29,163 nucleotides of DNA from Firm-08 sp045541535 (GCA_045541535.1 JAZQJG010000025.1:1-29163); one strand, 5' to 3'. Shown: positions 15,912 to 23,127, numbered from the stretch's first letter. Notes: a model not told the origin generated them from the letters alone. Translations and numbers: made by a program.

Positions 15912-16961
15912 TTATTTTACAATATCGCCCCGGTGGGTCACCACCCGATACCCGATGGCGTTCATTCTCTTTTCCAGCTCTGCCTTGCATTCCGCCGCCT
16001 CCGAGCCGTCGGTCAGCTTGTTGTCGTACAGATTGTATTTCTTGCGCACGTCGGCGGGGGAGAGATTGGGCATCACCACGTTGGCCCCGGCCAAAATGCC
16101 CTGCTCCCGTCCCGTGGGATGGATGGTCCCCAGTGCCGTGGTGGCGGGTAAGAGCAGATTGGGCTTGATCAGCCGCAACAGGGAGAGCAAAAAGCAGGTC
16201 AGCTCCAGCCCGCCCGCCGTCTCCCCGCCAAAGGGAGTGTCCTTTTGGGGGATAAAGGGGCCGATGCCGCACATATCGGGGGAAAATTCCTCCACGAATT
16301 GCAGATCCCGGGCCAGATGGGCCGCCTTTTGTCCCGGCGAGCCCACCATAAAGCCACAGCCTACCTGATAGCCCAGCTCCTTGAGGTCCTGCAGGCACCG
16401 TTTGCGCTCTGCAAGGGTCAGGGCCGGGGGGTGCAGACGGGCGTAATGGTCAGGGTCGGCGGTTTCGTGGCGTAACAGATATCGGTCGGCGCCCGCCTGC
16501 CGCAACAGGGCATAGCTCTCCCGGCTCCGCTCTCCCAAGGAGAGGGTGAGGGCGCAATCGGGAAAGCGGGCCTTGATCTGCCCGATCAGGGCACAGAGGC
16601 GCTCGTCGGTAAAATATCCGTCCTCGCCGCCCTGCAGCACGAAGGTGCGAAAGCCCAAGGGATAGCCCTCTTCACAGCAGGACAAAATTTCCTCTTCCGT
16701 CAGGCGATAGCGACTGCATTTTTCGTTACTTTTGCGGATGCCGCAATAATAACAGTCGTTTTTACAGATATTGCTGATCTCGATCAGCCCGCGGATAAAC
16801 ACCTGATCCCCATACACCGCCCGTCGGGCGCGGTCAGCCAGTCTTGCCCCATAGGCAGCCAGCTCTCGGGTGCGCCCCTCGATCAGGGCCTCGTATTCCC
16901 CCAGGTCCAATCGGTGCTCCGCCGCCAGTCGATCCAACAGGGCGTACAGGTCCTTATTCAT
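15912..16961 (-). CDS. hydE: [FeFe]-hydrogenase H-cluster radical SAM maturase HydE
   Basis: A 349-residue radical-SAM enzyme that acts on the HydG-made iron synthon during construction of the diiron site. The radical-SAM motif CKNDCYYCGIR has Cys66, Cys70 and Cys73, followed by the barrel elements FVLQGGEDGYF, LSLGE, RHETAD and the HydE-typical GFMVGSPGQ and IGPFIPQKDTPF. ATG 16961 (MNKDLYALL) is preferred to an in-frame codon at 16973, giving an eight-base overlap with the regulator gene upstream. The order regulator-hydE-hydG-hydF is a common clostridial arrangement. Confidence 0.96.
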   Translation of the reverse strand: MNKDLYALLDRLAAEHRLDLGEYEALIEGRTRELAAYGARLADRARRAVYGDQVFIRGLIEISNICKNDCYYCGIRKSNEKCSRYRLTEEEILSCCEEGYPLGFRTFVLQGGEDGYFTDERLCALIGQIKARFPDCALTLSLGERSRESYALLRQAGADRYLLRHETADPDHYARLHPPALTLAERKRCLQDLKELGYQVGCGFMVGSPGQKAAHLARDLQFVEEFSPDMCGIGPFIPQKDTPFGGETAGGLELTCFLLSLLRLIKPNLLLPATTALGTIHPTGREQGILAGANVVMPNLSPADVRKKYNLYDNKLTDGSEAAECKAELEKRMNAIGYRVVTHRGDIVK

Positions 16962-17205
16962 CGCTCTGCACACCCGAATAGGCGGTCTTTACACTCACCC
17001 CCGCCAGACTGCCGATCTTGCCGGACAGGGTGGCAATGGTGTTCTGGGGCGCATCCAGGGCAATGCTGATGATATTGATGCCCCGCTTGGGATAGGGCAG
17101 GCCCATCCGCCCGATGATATACTCGCCGTATTCGTGGAGCAGAGCGTTGATCTGCTCCCCCGCCTCGCCGTTTTCAACGATAATGCTCATTACTGCTACT
17201 CTCAT
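16954..17205 (-). CDS. TM1266-family iron-only hydrogenase system regulator
   Basis: An 83-residue ACT-like protein with the family core RVAVMSIIVENGEAGEQINALLHEYGEYIIGRMGLPY, then GINIISIALDAP and LSGKIGSLAGVSVKT. TM1266-type proteins resemble the NikR ligand-binding fold without a DNA-binding domain and are consistently encoded with hydrogenase maturation genes; their precise role is not established. GAGAGG is the ribosome binding site. It is the first gene of the hyd operon. Its leader is unusual: promoter, terminator hairpin, copy 1 of the 267-bp element, then a second terminator hairpin with a six-T run ending about 20 bases before this start codon. Confidence 0.92.
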   Translation of the reverse strand: MRVAVMSIIVENGEAGEQINALLHEYGEYIIGRMGLPYPKRGINIISIALDAPQNTIATLSGKIGSLAGVSVKTAYSGVQSDE

Positions 17206-17227
17206 ATCTTACCTCTCATTCCTCAAA

Positions 17228-17257
17228 AAAGACCGCATCCTGAAAGGATGCGGTCTT
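17228..17257 (-). terminator. Terminator hairpin in the hyd operon leader (left flank of element copy 1)
   Basis: A 12-bp stem (AAGACCGCATCC at 17229-17240 with 17246-17257, loop TGAAA). On the minus strand it is followed by six T (17230-17225), making a strong terminator about 20 bases before the first hyd-operon start codon. An identical 29-base copy lies at 17524-17552 but has only three T after it on the minus strand. Confidence 0.85.
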
Positions 17258-17552
17258 ATGCTGCCAAAAAGTCGTTTCACCACAGAGAAAGAACAAATTA
17301 AAAGAAGAAATGGTTAAAAACGCAAACCAAAAGCGTCAGCCATAAAACAGATTTGTACTTTCACAAAGGTTTATTTGTGGGACCCTTTGCAACGCAAAGG
17401 ATTTCTCTGTTTTCCACCAACAGAACTCCTACCGTACCCACGTACGCCGACGGAGCTCTGTTGGTGAAATGCCACTTCCTTTTTGACAGCCTACTTGCGT
17501 GCCAAAAATCCTCTTTGGCACGCAAAGACCGCATCCTGAAAGGATGCGGTCT
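17228..17552 (+). repeat. Terminator-flanked structured element, copy 1
   Basis: A core of about 267 bases (17257-17523) lies between two identical 29-base copies of the local terminator hairpin (17228-17256, 17524-17552). Conserved parts in order: closing arm CTGCCAAAAAG (17261-17271); GTTTCACCACAG; hairpin CCTTTGC-AAC-GCAAAGG (17384-17400); long hairpin with arms 17415-17429 and 17452-17466 and an apex where CGTAC pairs with GTACG; closing arm CTTTTTGACAG (17479-17489); and terminal hairpin 17496-17524 (TGCGTGCCAAA with its complement). It shares these with the copies at 20.9 kb and 22.8 kb. It fills most of the 561-base gap between hyd and putP; the strand given is arbitrary, the same as copy 2. 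Confidence 0.85.
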
Positions 17553-17635
17553 GACACGAAATCGGGCGGTTGCCGTAGTGTTTTATTGTTCGCATCCTTT
17601 CACGCAGTCCGAAACTTAATGTCAGGATCATTTTT

Positions 17636-17664
17636 ATTATATCCTATTTTTATAAAAAAGTCAA
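17636..17664 (-). promoter_or_regulatory. Promoter of the hydrogenase maturation operon
   Basis: On the minus strand TTGACT (17664-17659) and a perfect TATAAT (17641-17636) are 17 bp apart. Transcription would start near 17629, giving a leader of about 420 bases that runs antisense through element copy 1 and both terminator copies before the regulator start codon. No better minus-strand promoter was seen between 17205 and 17636, though one inside the element cannot be excluded by eye. Confidence 0.72.
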
Positions 17665-17708
17665 TCGGCGGGGCGCTCTTTTGTGGGTGAACAAATGTCA
17701 GCTTGTGA

Positions 17709-17737
17709 TTGACAATTTTGAGAAAGTGTGATAAAAT
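17709..17737 (+). promoter_or_regulatory. Promoter of the symporter gene
   Basis: TTGACA (17709-17714) and TAAAAT (17732-17737) with a 17-bp spacer, followed by GGAGGTA before ATG 17767. It is divergent from the hyd promoter 45 bases away. Confidence 0.85.
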
Positions 17738-17766
17738 ACTTTTTATTTCCCTTGGAGGTAGAGAGT

Positions 17767-19341
17767 ATGGATGCAAAGACGTTGCAGATCCTGATCGCTA
17801 TGGTCTTTTATATGGCCATCGTCATCGGTATCGGCGTGCTGTATGCCAAGCGCGCCAACAAAAATTCAGAGGAATATTTTCTCGGCGGCAGAAGTCTGGG
17901 CCCTTGGGTCACGGCTATGAGCGCCGAGGCTTCGGATATGAGCGGCTGGCTGTTGATGGGCCTGCCCGGCGTTGCCTATTGGTGCGGTCTGGCAGACGCT
18001 TTTTGGACGGCGGCCGGTCTGGCGGTGGGCACCTATCTCAACTGGTTGCTGGTTTCCAGACGCCTGCGCCGTTACAGCGTGCGCGCCGGCAACTCCATCA
18101 CCCTGCCCGAATTCTTTTCCAACCGTTTCCGTGAGAAGAATAAGACCATTATGCTGCTGTCGGCGGCCTTTATTCTCATCTTTTTCACCGTTTACGCTTC
18201 CAGTTGCTTTGTCACCTGCGGTAAGCTGTTTTCCACCCTGTTCGGCGCTTCCTACACCTCGATGCTGATCGTGGGCGCGGTGTTCGTATTGCTGTACACC
18301 TTGTTGGGCGGCTTTCTGGCGGAAAGTGCCAGCGACTTTATGCAGGCCATTGTGATGATCGTGGCCCTTGCCCTTATCGTGGTGCTGGGCACCCTCAAGG
18401 CCGGCGGCCTTGGCGCCGTGATCGAAAATGCCGGGGCCATCCCCGGATTTCTGGAGTTCTTCGGTCTGGCCTCCCCCGTCTTGGACGGTACGGGCACCCA
18501 GATCGTGGAAAACGGCGCCCCCCTCTTCGGTGCCGCCGCCGACTACGGTCTGCTGTCCGTTTGCTCTATGATGGCTTGGGGTCTGGGCTACTTCGGTATG
18601 CCGCAGGTGCTGTTGCGCTTTATGGCCATCCGCAAGGAGAGAGAGTTGGTTCGTTCTCGCCGCATCGCCATGATCTGGGTGGTGATCTCTCTGGGCGTGG
18701 CCGTGTTCATCGGCATCGTGGGCCGTCAGCTTTTCCCCGTGGCTCATCTCACCAAATCCGCCGCAGAAAATATCTTTATCACCCTGTCCACCAGCTCCCT
18801 GCCGCCCCTGTTGGCCGGTTTCGTTATGGCGGGTATCTTGGCGGCCACCATCAGCTCCTCCGATTCCTATCTGCTGATCGCCGCCTCTGCCTTTGCTAAA
18901 AACATCTATCAGGGCATCGTCAAAAAGGATGCCTCGGACAAACGGGTTATGTGGATCTCCCGCATCACCCTGTTGGTGCTGGCCCTTATCGGCGTGCTGA
19001 TCGCGTTGGATGAGGACAGCGTGATCTTCCAGATCGTTTCCTTTGCCTGGGCGGGCTTTGGCGCCACCTTCGGCCCCTTGGTCATTTTCTCCCTGTTCTG
19101 GAAACGGATCAACAAGGCAGGCGCCATCGCCGGTATGATCGGCGGCGCCGGTATGGTATTTTTGTGGAAACTGGTCATCAGCAATCTGGGCGGCGTGTTC
19201 GCCATCTACGAGCTGTTGCCCGCCTTCCTGTTCTCCTGCCTGTGTATCGTGGTGGTCTCCCTGCTCACCAAGGCACCCTCCAAAGAAATTTTGGATGATT
19301 TTGAAGCCGTTCGCACCGGTAACGTTGCGGAGGAAAACTAA
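17767..19341 (+). CDS. putP: Sodium/proline-type symporter (SSS family)
   Basis: A 524-residue integral membrane protein of the sodium:solute symporter family, with about 12-13 segments. It is closest in look to PutP, which imports proline with Na+. Family landmarks: NSEEYFLGGRSLGPWVTAMSAEASDMSGWLLMGLPG in TM1-TM2 (sodium-site region), the long loop with NSITLPEFFSNRF, FTVYASSCFVTCGKLF, and the TM8 serine-rich SSSDSYLLIAASAF. ATG 17767 is chosen over an in-frame ATG at 17728 because GGAGGTA is seven bases before it and the promoter overlaps the longer form. Proline as substrate is the family-based guess. A terminator follows, and MaoC-like and HD-domain genes may be reached by read-through. 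Confidence 0.9.
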   Translation: MDAKTLQILIAMVFYMAIVIGIGVLYAKRANKNSEEYFLGGRSLGPWVTAMSAEASDMSGWLLMGLPGVAYWCGLADAFWTAAGLAVGTYLNWLLVSRRLRRYSVRAGNSITLPEFFSNRFREKNKTIMLLSAAFILIFFTVYASSCFVTCGKLFSTLFGASYTSMLIVGAVFVLLYTLLGGFLAESASDFMQAIVMIVALALIVVLGTLKAGGLGAVIENAGAIPGFLEFFGLASPVLDGTGTQIVENGAPLFGAAADYGLLSVCSMMAWGLGYFGMPQVLLRFMAIRKERELVRSRRIAMIWVVISLGVAVFIGIVGRQLFPVAHLTKSAAENIFITLSTSSLPPLLAGFVMAGILAATISSSDSYLLIAASAFAKNIYQGIVKKDASDKRVMWISRITLLVLALIGVLIALDEDSVIFQIVSFAWAGFGATFGPLVIFSLFWKRINKAGAIAGMIGGAGMVFLWKLVISNLGGVFAIYELLPAFLFSCLCIVVVSLLTKAPSKEILDDFEAVRTGNVAEEN

Positions 19342-19344
19342 TGC

Positions 19345-19376
19345 AAAACGGTTGGCGCCACGCACCAACCGTTTTT
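19345..19376 (+). terminator. Terminator after putP, directly abutting the next ribosome binding site
   Basis: An 11-bp stem (19345-19355 with 19365-19375) with a GTTTTT run. AGGAG for the MaoC-like gene begins at 19377, one base after the T-run, leaving no room for a promoter. Confidence 0.85.
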
Positions 19377-19386
19377 AGGAGAAATT

Positions 19387-19827
19387 ATGTATTTTGAAGA
19401 TATAACACTCGGTCAGCAGGTGGAGATCCCCACCGCCGTCATTGACAAGGAGCAGATGTTGGATTTTGCCCGCTTGTACGACAACATTCCCCTGCACACC
19501 GATGAAGATTACGCCAAAACCACCCCCTTCGGCGGGCTTATTGCCCCCGGGGTGATGAGTTTTATGGCGGTGTGGGCCAAATATCTGGAGGTAGATCTCT
19601 TCGGTGAGGAATTGCTGGCAGGGAAATCCACCCGCATCGAGTGGTACAAGCCGGTGTTTGCCGGCGATCGGCTCACCGCCACGGCTCGTGTCACGGGGCT
19701 GACCCGCCGCAACAAACGCAACGGGCTGGTGGAGCTGACCATAGAGGTATACAATCAAGCAGGCGTATTGGTGTTGGACAACGTCACCGAAGCCATTGTA
19801 AAATGTAAAGGAGAGTCAATATGTTAA
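19387..19827 (+). CDS. MaoC-like (hotdog-fold) dehydratase-family protein
   Basis: A 146-residue single hotdog domain. The hydratase-2 signature DNIPLHTDEDYAKTTPFGGLIAPG (32-55) contains the expected catalytic Asp32 and His37. Members hydrate enoyl-CoA substrates or act on short acyl chains; which one cannot be told here. ATG 19387 follows AGGAG by six bases. The end overlaps the HD-domain gene by seven bases, so the two are translated together. With no promoter visible after the putP terminator, expression probably depends on read-through. Confidence 0.88.
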   Translation: MYFEDITLGQQVEIPTAVIDKEQMLDFARLYDNIPLHTDEDYAKTTPFGGLIAPGVMSFMAVWAKYLEVDLFGEELLAGKSTRIEWYKPVFAGDRLTATARVTGLTRRNKRNGLVELTIEVYNQAGVLVLDNVTEAIVKCKGESIC

Positions 19828-20384
19828 CCATGGAGCAAGCCAAAGCGCTGCTGGCGCAGACCACCGGTGAGGAGCATCTGTTTTTACACGCAAAAAACGT
19901 CAGCGTTGCCATGGGCGGTATGGCCCGCCATTTCGGCGCTGATGCAGCCCATTGGGAGGCGCTGGGGTATCTGCACGACTATGATTACGAGCAGCATCCC
20001 GAGGAGCATCTGCAGTTCACCGAGGAGCCCCTGCGGGCGGCGGGACTGACAGAGGAGGAGATCCGTATCATTCTGGCCCACGGATATGGCATCATCAATG
20101 ACGTTGAGCCCCGGTCCGATGCGGAGAAGTCTCTGTTCACCGTGGACGAGCTCACCGGTATCATTCAGGCGGCGGCGCGGATGCGTCCTGCCGGCATCAC
20201 CGATATGGAGCTCAAAAGCTTTATGAAAAAATTCAAAGACAAAAAGTTTGCCGCCAAGTGCGACAGAGAACTCATCCGTAAGGGCTGTGAAATGCTGGGG
20301 ATGGAGGTCAGCGCCGTGGCGGAGATCTGCATCAACGCTATGAAGGCCCACGCCGAGGAGCTGGGTCTGGGTCCAAAGGTATAA
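19821..20384 (+). CDS. HD-domain hydrolase
   Basis: A 187-residue HD-superfamily protein, predicted metal-dependent phosphohydrolase. The motif residues are His23 (LFLHAKNVSVAM), His52-Asp53 (GYLHDYDYEQHPEEH) and His87 (IILAHGYG), with a downstream Asp in FTVDELTG. The C-terminal third is helical and basic (MKKFKDKKFAAKCDRELIRKG). The substrate is unknown; small HD proteins of this shape are often nucleotidases. The ribosome binding site GGAGAG lies inside the MaoC-like gene. No terminator with a T-run follows. The 162-base gap to the next gene has an 8-bp inverted repeat (AAGCAGGA 20400-20407, TCCTGCTT 20467-20474) of unclear meaning. Confidence 0.87.
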   Translation: MLTMEQAKALLAQTTGEEHLFLHAKNVSVAMGGMARHFGADAAHWEALGYLHDYDYEQHPEEHLQFTEEPLRAAGLTEEEIRIILAHGYGIINDVEPRSDAEKSLFTVDELTGIIQAAARMRPAGITDMELKSFMKKFKDKKFAAKCDRELIRKGCEMLGMEVSAVAEICINAMKAHAEELGLGPKV

Positions 20385-20472
20385 ATCACATGGATAAATA
20401 AGCAGGAATCAAATAGATCTGCAAGAGCCGTAAAGGTTGGCGCCGGACCCCAAAATTAACAAGCCCTCCTGC

Positions 20473-20501
20473 TTGACAAACTTCTGTTTTTATGATACGC
20501 T
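20473..20501 (+). promoter_or_regulatory. Promoter of the DUF898-like gene
   Basis: TTGACA (20473-20478) is followed after 17 bp by TACGCT, preceded by TGA as an extended -10 element. A weaker alternative -10 is TATGAT at 20491-20496 with too short a spacer. Confidence 0.6.
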
Positions 20502-20546
20502 GTAATCAGTAAAATCTAATCAATAAAACAGAAGGAGAATGAAACG

Positions 20547-20891
20547 ATGGAAAACACTGTTATGGAAACCGTAAAGACCAAGGAATCCTATTTTGACGGC
20601 GGCCTGTTGGGCCTGCTGGGGGTCAAGATCCTGTCGGCCTTTGTGTCTATGATCACGTTGGGCTTTGCCTGGCCGGCAATGTACTGCTTTGAAAAGCGCT
20701 GGATCTACAAGCACACCGTGGTGGGCGGCTACCGCCTCAAGTTCACCGGTACCGGTATGCAGCTTTTCGGCAAATACATCCTCTGGACCTTCCTCACCAT
20801 TATTACCATCGGCATCTACGGCCTGTGGCTCCCCATCAAATATCAGAAGTGGGAGACCAAGCATATCGAAATTGACAGTCAGGTTCTGTAA
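20547..20891 (+). CDS. DUF898-like small membrane protein
   Basis: A 114-residue protein with two hydrophobic segments (about 20-45, GGLLGLLGVKILSAFVSMITLGFAWP, and about 76-98, YILWTFLTIITIGIYGLWLP). The motifs YFDGGLLGLLG, WIYKHTVVGGYRLKFTGTG and KYQKWETKHIE match one repeat of the DUF898/YjgN-type family. The role is unknown. AGAAGGAGAATG is the ribosome binding site, and it has its own promoter. Immediately after its stop codon comes the terminator that is also the left flank of element copy 2. Confidence 0.7.
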   Translation: MENTVMETVKTKESYFDGGLLGLLGVKILSAFVSMITLGFAWPAMYCFEKRWIYKHTVVGGYRLKFTGTGMQLFGKYILWTFLTIITIGIYGLWLPIKYQKWETKHIEIDSQVL

Positions 20892-20896
20892 TTAAA

Positions 20897-21220
20897 AGCA
20901 CGGAAGAGAAATTCTTCCGTGCTTTTTCATACTGTCAAAAAGTCGTTTCACCACAGTGAAAAAAACATAAAGAAAAAATGGTTTGTGTGGGCATAATAAG
21001 CACAAGCCATTTTAAGTAATTGAAATTCACCAAAGTGATTCCTTCTTTCCCTTGCGTTGCAAGGGATTCACTGTTTTCCGCCGATAGAACTTCTACCGTA
21101 CTCACGTACGCCGACGAAGTTCTCTCAGCGAAATGCAACTTCCTTTTTGACAGTCTGCCAGCGTGTCAAAGAGGGTTCTTTACCACGCTGGAAAGCACGG
21201 AATTTCTTCCGTGCTTTTTT
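20897..21220 (+). repeat. Terminator-flanked structured element, copy 2
   Basis: A core of 270 bases (20924-21193) between two related copies of the local terminator: left AGCACGGAAGA/TCTTCCGTGCT (20897-20923), right AGCACGGAA/TTCCGTGCT (21194-21215, then six T). Internal parts match copy 1: perfect closing stem CTGTCAAAAAG (20932-20942) with CTTTTTGACAG (21143-21153); hairpin CCCTTGC-GTT-GCAAGGG (21049-21065); long hairpin with AGAACTTC (21086-21093) and GAAGTTCT (21116-21123) and apex CGTAC/GTACG; and terminal hairpin CAGCGTG/CACGCTG (21159-21190). It fills most of the 389-base gap between the DUF898-like and amidotransferase genes; no gene is supported inside. Confidence 0.85.
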
Positions 21221-21222
21221 CT

Positions 21223-21250
21223 TTACAAACGGGAAAAGATTTCATATAAT
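21223..21250 (+). promoter_or_regulatory. Promoter of the amidotransferase-like gene
   Basis: TTTACA (21223-21228) and a perfect TATAAT (21245-21250) with a 16-bp spacer, starting directly after the right-hand terminator of element copy 2. Confidence 0.78.
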
Positions 21251-21280
21251 AAAGGAGAACAAAGAGAAGGGGAATTGTTG

Positions 21281-21928
21281 ATGAAACCCAGAATTTTACT
21301 GTCGGTATACGGTGGAAAAGAAAACTATATAGCGGCGCTGGAGCGCTGTGGGGCGGAGGCGCACGCCTTTTATCTGCCCGAGCTGACCACCGACTATGAC
21401 GGACTGCTGCTTTGCGGCGGCAGTGACGTCCATCCCAAATACTACGGGCAGGAGATCGACGGCTCGGTGGATATAGACGACAAACGGGACGAGGCGGAGT
21501 TTTCTCTGCTGGACGCCTTTGTCAAGGCGGGCAAGCCGGTCTTTGGCATCTGTCGGGGATTACAGCTGATGAATATTTATTTCGGCGGCACCCTCATTCA
21601 GCATCTGCCCCAAACCCCCGACCACCGTTCCGGTGTGTCCGGCGTGGATCTGGTCCACGGGGTACAAACGGCGCAGGACAGCCTGATGGGCCGTCTCTTC
21701 GGGGCGGAGTGCCGTGTGAACAGCTATCATCATCAGGCGGTGGGCACCTTGGGTGAGGGCCTGCGGGCCACCATGCAATATGAGGGCGTGGTGGAGGCGG
21801 CGGAGCATGAGACGTTGCCCGTATTCGGGGTGCAATGGCATCCCGAGCGCACCACCGGCAACTTTGCCTCCCCCGACACGGTGGACGGTATCGCCCTGTT
21901 TGAGCATTTTGTAAAACTTTGTAAATAA
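21281..21928 (+). CDS. Class I glutamine amidotransferase-like gamma-glutamyl hydrolase (peptidase C26 family)
   Basis: A 215-residue protein of the family containing PuuD, which hydrolyses gamma-glutamyl-GABA and similar compounds. The triad is visible: Cys91 in PVFGICRGLQLMN, and His187-x-Glu189 in VQWHPER. The GGTLIQHLP and VNSYHHQAVGTLGEGL motifs are typical of this subfamily. ATG 21281 is chosen because a strong promoter and GAGAAGGGG lie just before it; the open frame extending to 21020 runs through element copy 2 and is not coding. It is a little shorter than PuuD. The EEP-fold gene follows 14 bases later in the same unit. Confidence 0.92.
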   Translation: MKPRILLSVYGGKENYIAALERCGAEAHAFYLPELTTDYDGLLLCGGSDVHPKYYGQEIDGSVDIDDKRDEAEFSLLDAFVKAGKPVFGICRGLQLMNIYFGGTLIQHLPQTPDHRSGVSGVDLVHGVQTAQDSLMGRLFGAECRVNSYHHQAVGTLGEGLRATMQYEGVVEAAEHETLPVFGVQWHPERTTGNFASPDTVDGIALFEHFVKLCK

Positions 21929-21942
21929 AGGAAAGAGTCGTT

Positions 21943-22791
21943 ATGAGTAAGCTTCGTTTGATGAGCAACAACGTCTGGAAAAACGATTGCAATCAACCCG
22001 CTTGGGAGGAAAAGGGCAAGGATTGCTCGGTGGAGTGTCGGGCCCGCGGTCTGGCGCGGGCGTATCTGGAGACCGATCCCGACGTTATCGGCCTGCAGGA
22101 ATGCAGTCCCCGTATGCTGGAGGAACTGATGGAGCATTTTGCCGCCGCAGACCTTCCCTTTGCCGTGCTGTGGGGACGGGACACCCCCATTTTATACCGC
22201 AGTGATAAATTTGAACTGCTGGACTCGGAGTTTGCCCTGTACGAGGAAGAGATCGAAGGCTTGGAGGGCAAATTCAACAATCACAAAACCAAGTCCTATT
22301 GCATCGCCGTGCTGGGGCTGAAGGGCAGTGACAAGCGGTTGATCTTCGCCACCACCCATCTTTGGTGGAAGAGCGAAAATCCTAACAGCCCCGACTATTA
22401 TCCCCATTCCGACGCCGCCCGATCCCACCAGCTCGGCCTGCTGATGGAGCGGCTGGCCCATTGGCGGGAGAAATATCATTGTCCCACCGTTTTTGTGGGG
22501 GATATGAATGCAAATTATAACTCTCCTGCTGTCCGTGCGGCCCTGTCTGCCGGCTACGTCCACGGCCACGACGCCGCCACCGAATATTGGGACGAGACCG
22601 ACGGCCATCATTTTTGCTACGCCGCCGGCTATGACAATTACGAGGAGCCCTTGGATTTTGAGGAGGGCATCGATCACATCTTCATAGCAGACGCACCGCA
22701 GGATTTTGTGCGCCGCTTTGAGCGCTTTACCGAGGAATACTATATGCCCCTCTCCGACCACTTCCCCCTGTGGATCGACGTAGAACTGTAA
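21943..22791 (+). CDS. Endonuclease/exonuclease/phosphatase family protein
   Basis: A 282-residue DNase I-like fold hydrolase. The motifs in order are LMSNNVW (metal/phosphate site Asn10), IGLQEC (Glu53), the central TTHLWWKSENP, VGDMNANYNSP and the C-terminal SDHFPLW (Asp272-His273). There is no signal peptide. Substrates in this superfamily range from nucleic acids to phospholipids and inositol phosphates, and the sequence does not decide. GGAAAG serves as ribosome binding site. The terminator just after the stop codon is the left flank of element copy 3. Confidence 0.9.
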   Translation: MSKLRLMSNNVWKNDCNQPAWEEKGKDCSVECRARGLARAYLETDPDVIGLQECSPRMLEELMEHFAAADLPFAVLWGRDTPILYRSDKFELLDSEFALYEEEIEGLEGKFNNHKTKSYCIAVLGLKGSDKRLIFATTHLWWKSENPNSPDYYPHSDAARSHQLGLLMERLAHWREKYHCPTVFVGDMNANYNSPAVRAALSAGYVHGHDAATEYWDETDGHHFCYAAGYDNYEEPLDFEEGIDHIFIADAPQDFVRRFERFTEEYYMPLSDHFPLWIDVEL

Positions 22792-22806
22792 ATTAACAAA
22801 TATTCA

Positions 22807-23119
22807 GGCCCGCCGAATTTTCGGCGGGCCTCGGCGTGTCAAAGACGGGACTTTGACACGCCGGCTGACTGCAAAAAAGGACGTTGCATTTCGTCAACAA
22901 AGCTCCGTCGGCGTACGTGGGTACGGTAGGAGATTTGTTGGCGGAAAACTGCGAATCCCTTGCGGCGCAAGGGAAATGATGGATCACAATTGTAAATATT
23001 AAACGTTGCAAAGGGGCTTGCGCTTTGCTTTGGCGCCAACTCCTTTTCTTTCTTTTGTTTTTCGCTGTGGTGAAACGGCTTTTTTGTCGGTCAGGGGCCC
23101 GCCGAATTTTCGGCGGGCC
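22807..23119 (-). repeat. Terminator-flanked structured element, copy 3 (inverted)
   Basis: A core of 265 bases (22831-23095) in the opposite orientation to copies 1 and 2, between two identical 24-base copies of the local GC-rich terminator hairpin (22807-22830, 23096-23119). Parts on the plus strand: terminal hairpin 22833-22844 with 22851-22862; closing arm CTGCAAAAAAG (22869-22879); long hairpin with CAACAAA-g-CTCC (22895-22906) and GGAG-a-TTTGTTG (22929-22940); CCCTTGC-GGC-GCAAGGG (22957-22973); and closing arm CTTTTTTGTCG (23079-23089). The closing stem has six A and six T here against five in the other copies, so its pairing is preserved. It lies between the EEP-fold gene and the retron promoter. 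Confidence 0.85.
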
Positions 23120-23127
23120 ATTTTTTT
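23096..23127 (+). terminator. Terminator at the right flank of element copy 3
   Basis: An 11-bp GC-rich stem (23096-23106 with 23109-23119) followed by A and seven T. Its twin at 22807-22830 lacks any T-run, as if the hairpin and its T-tract had been separated by insertion of the element. Confidence 0.88.

Noticed and set aside
17353..17553. Apparent conserved protein across the three element copies (for example a PTVPTYADGALL-like peptide)
   Set aside because: The three copies can be read in a similar frame, but there is no ribosome binding site or shared start, the reading frames run into terminator hairpins, and base changes follow stem pairing rather than codon positions.
20400..20474. 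Inverted repeat AAGCAGGA/TCCTGCTT as a terminator of the HD-domain gene
   Set aside because: The arms are 59 bases apart, the stem is short and the right arm runs straight into a -35 box without a T-run.
21020..21280. N-terminal extension of the amidotransferase-like protein
   Set aside because: The extension translates element copy 2 and a terminator. A clear promoter (21223-21250) and ribosome binding site precede ATG 21281, where family homology begins.
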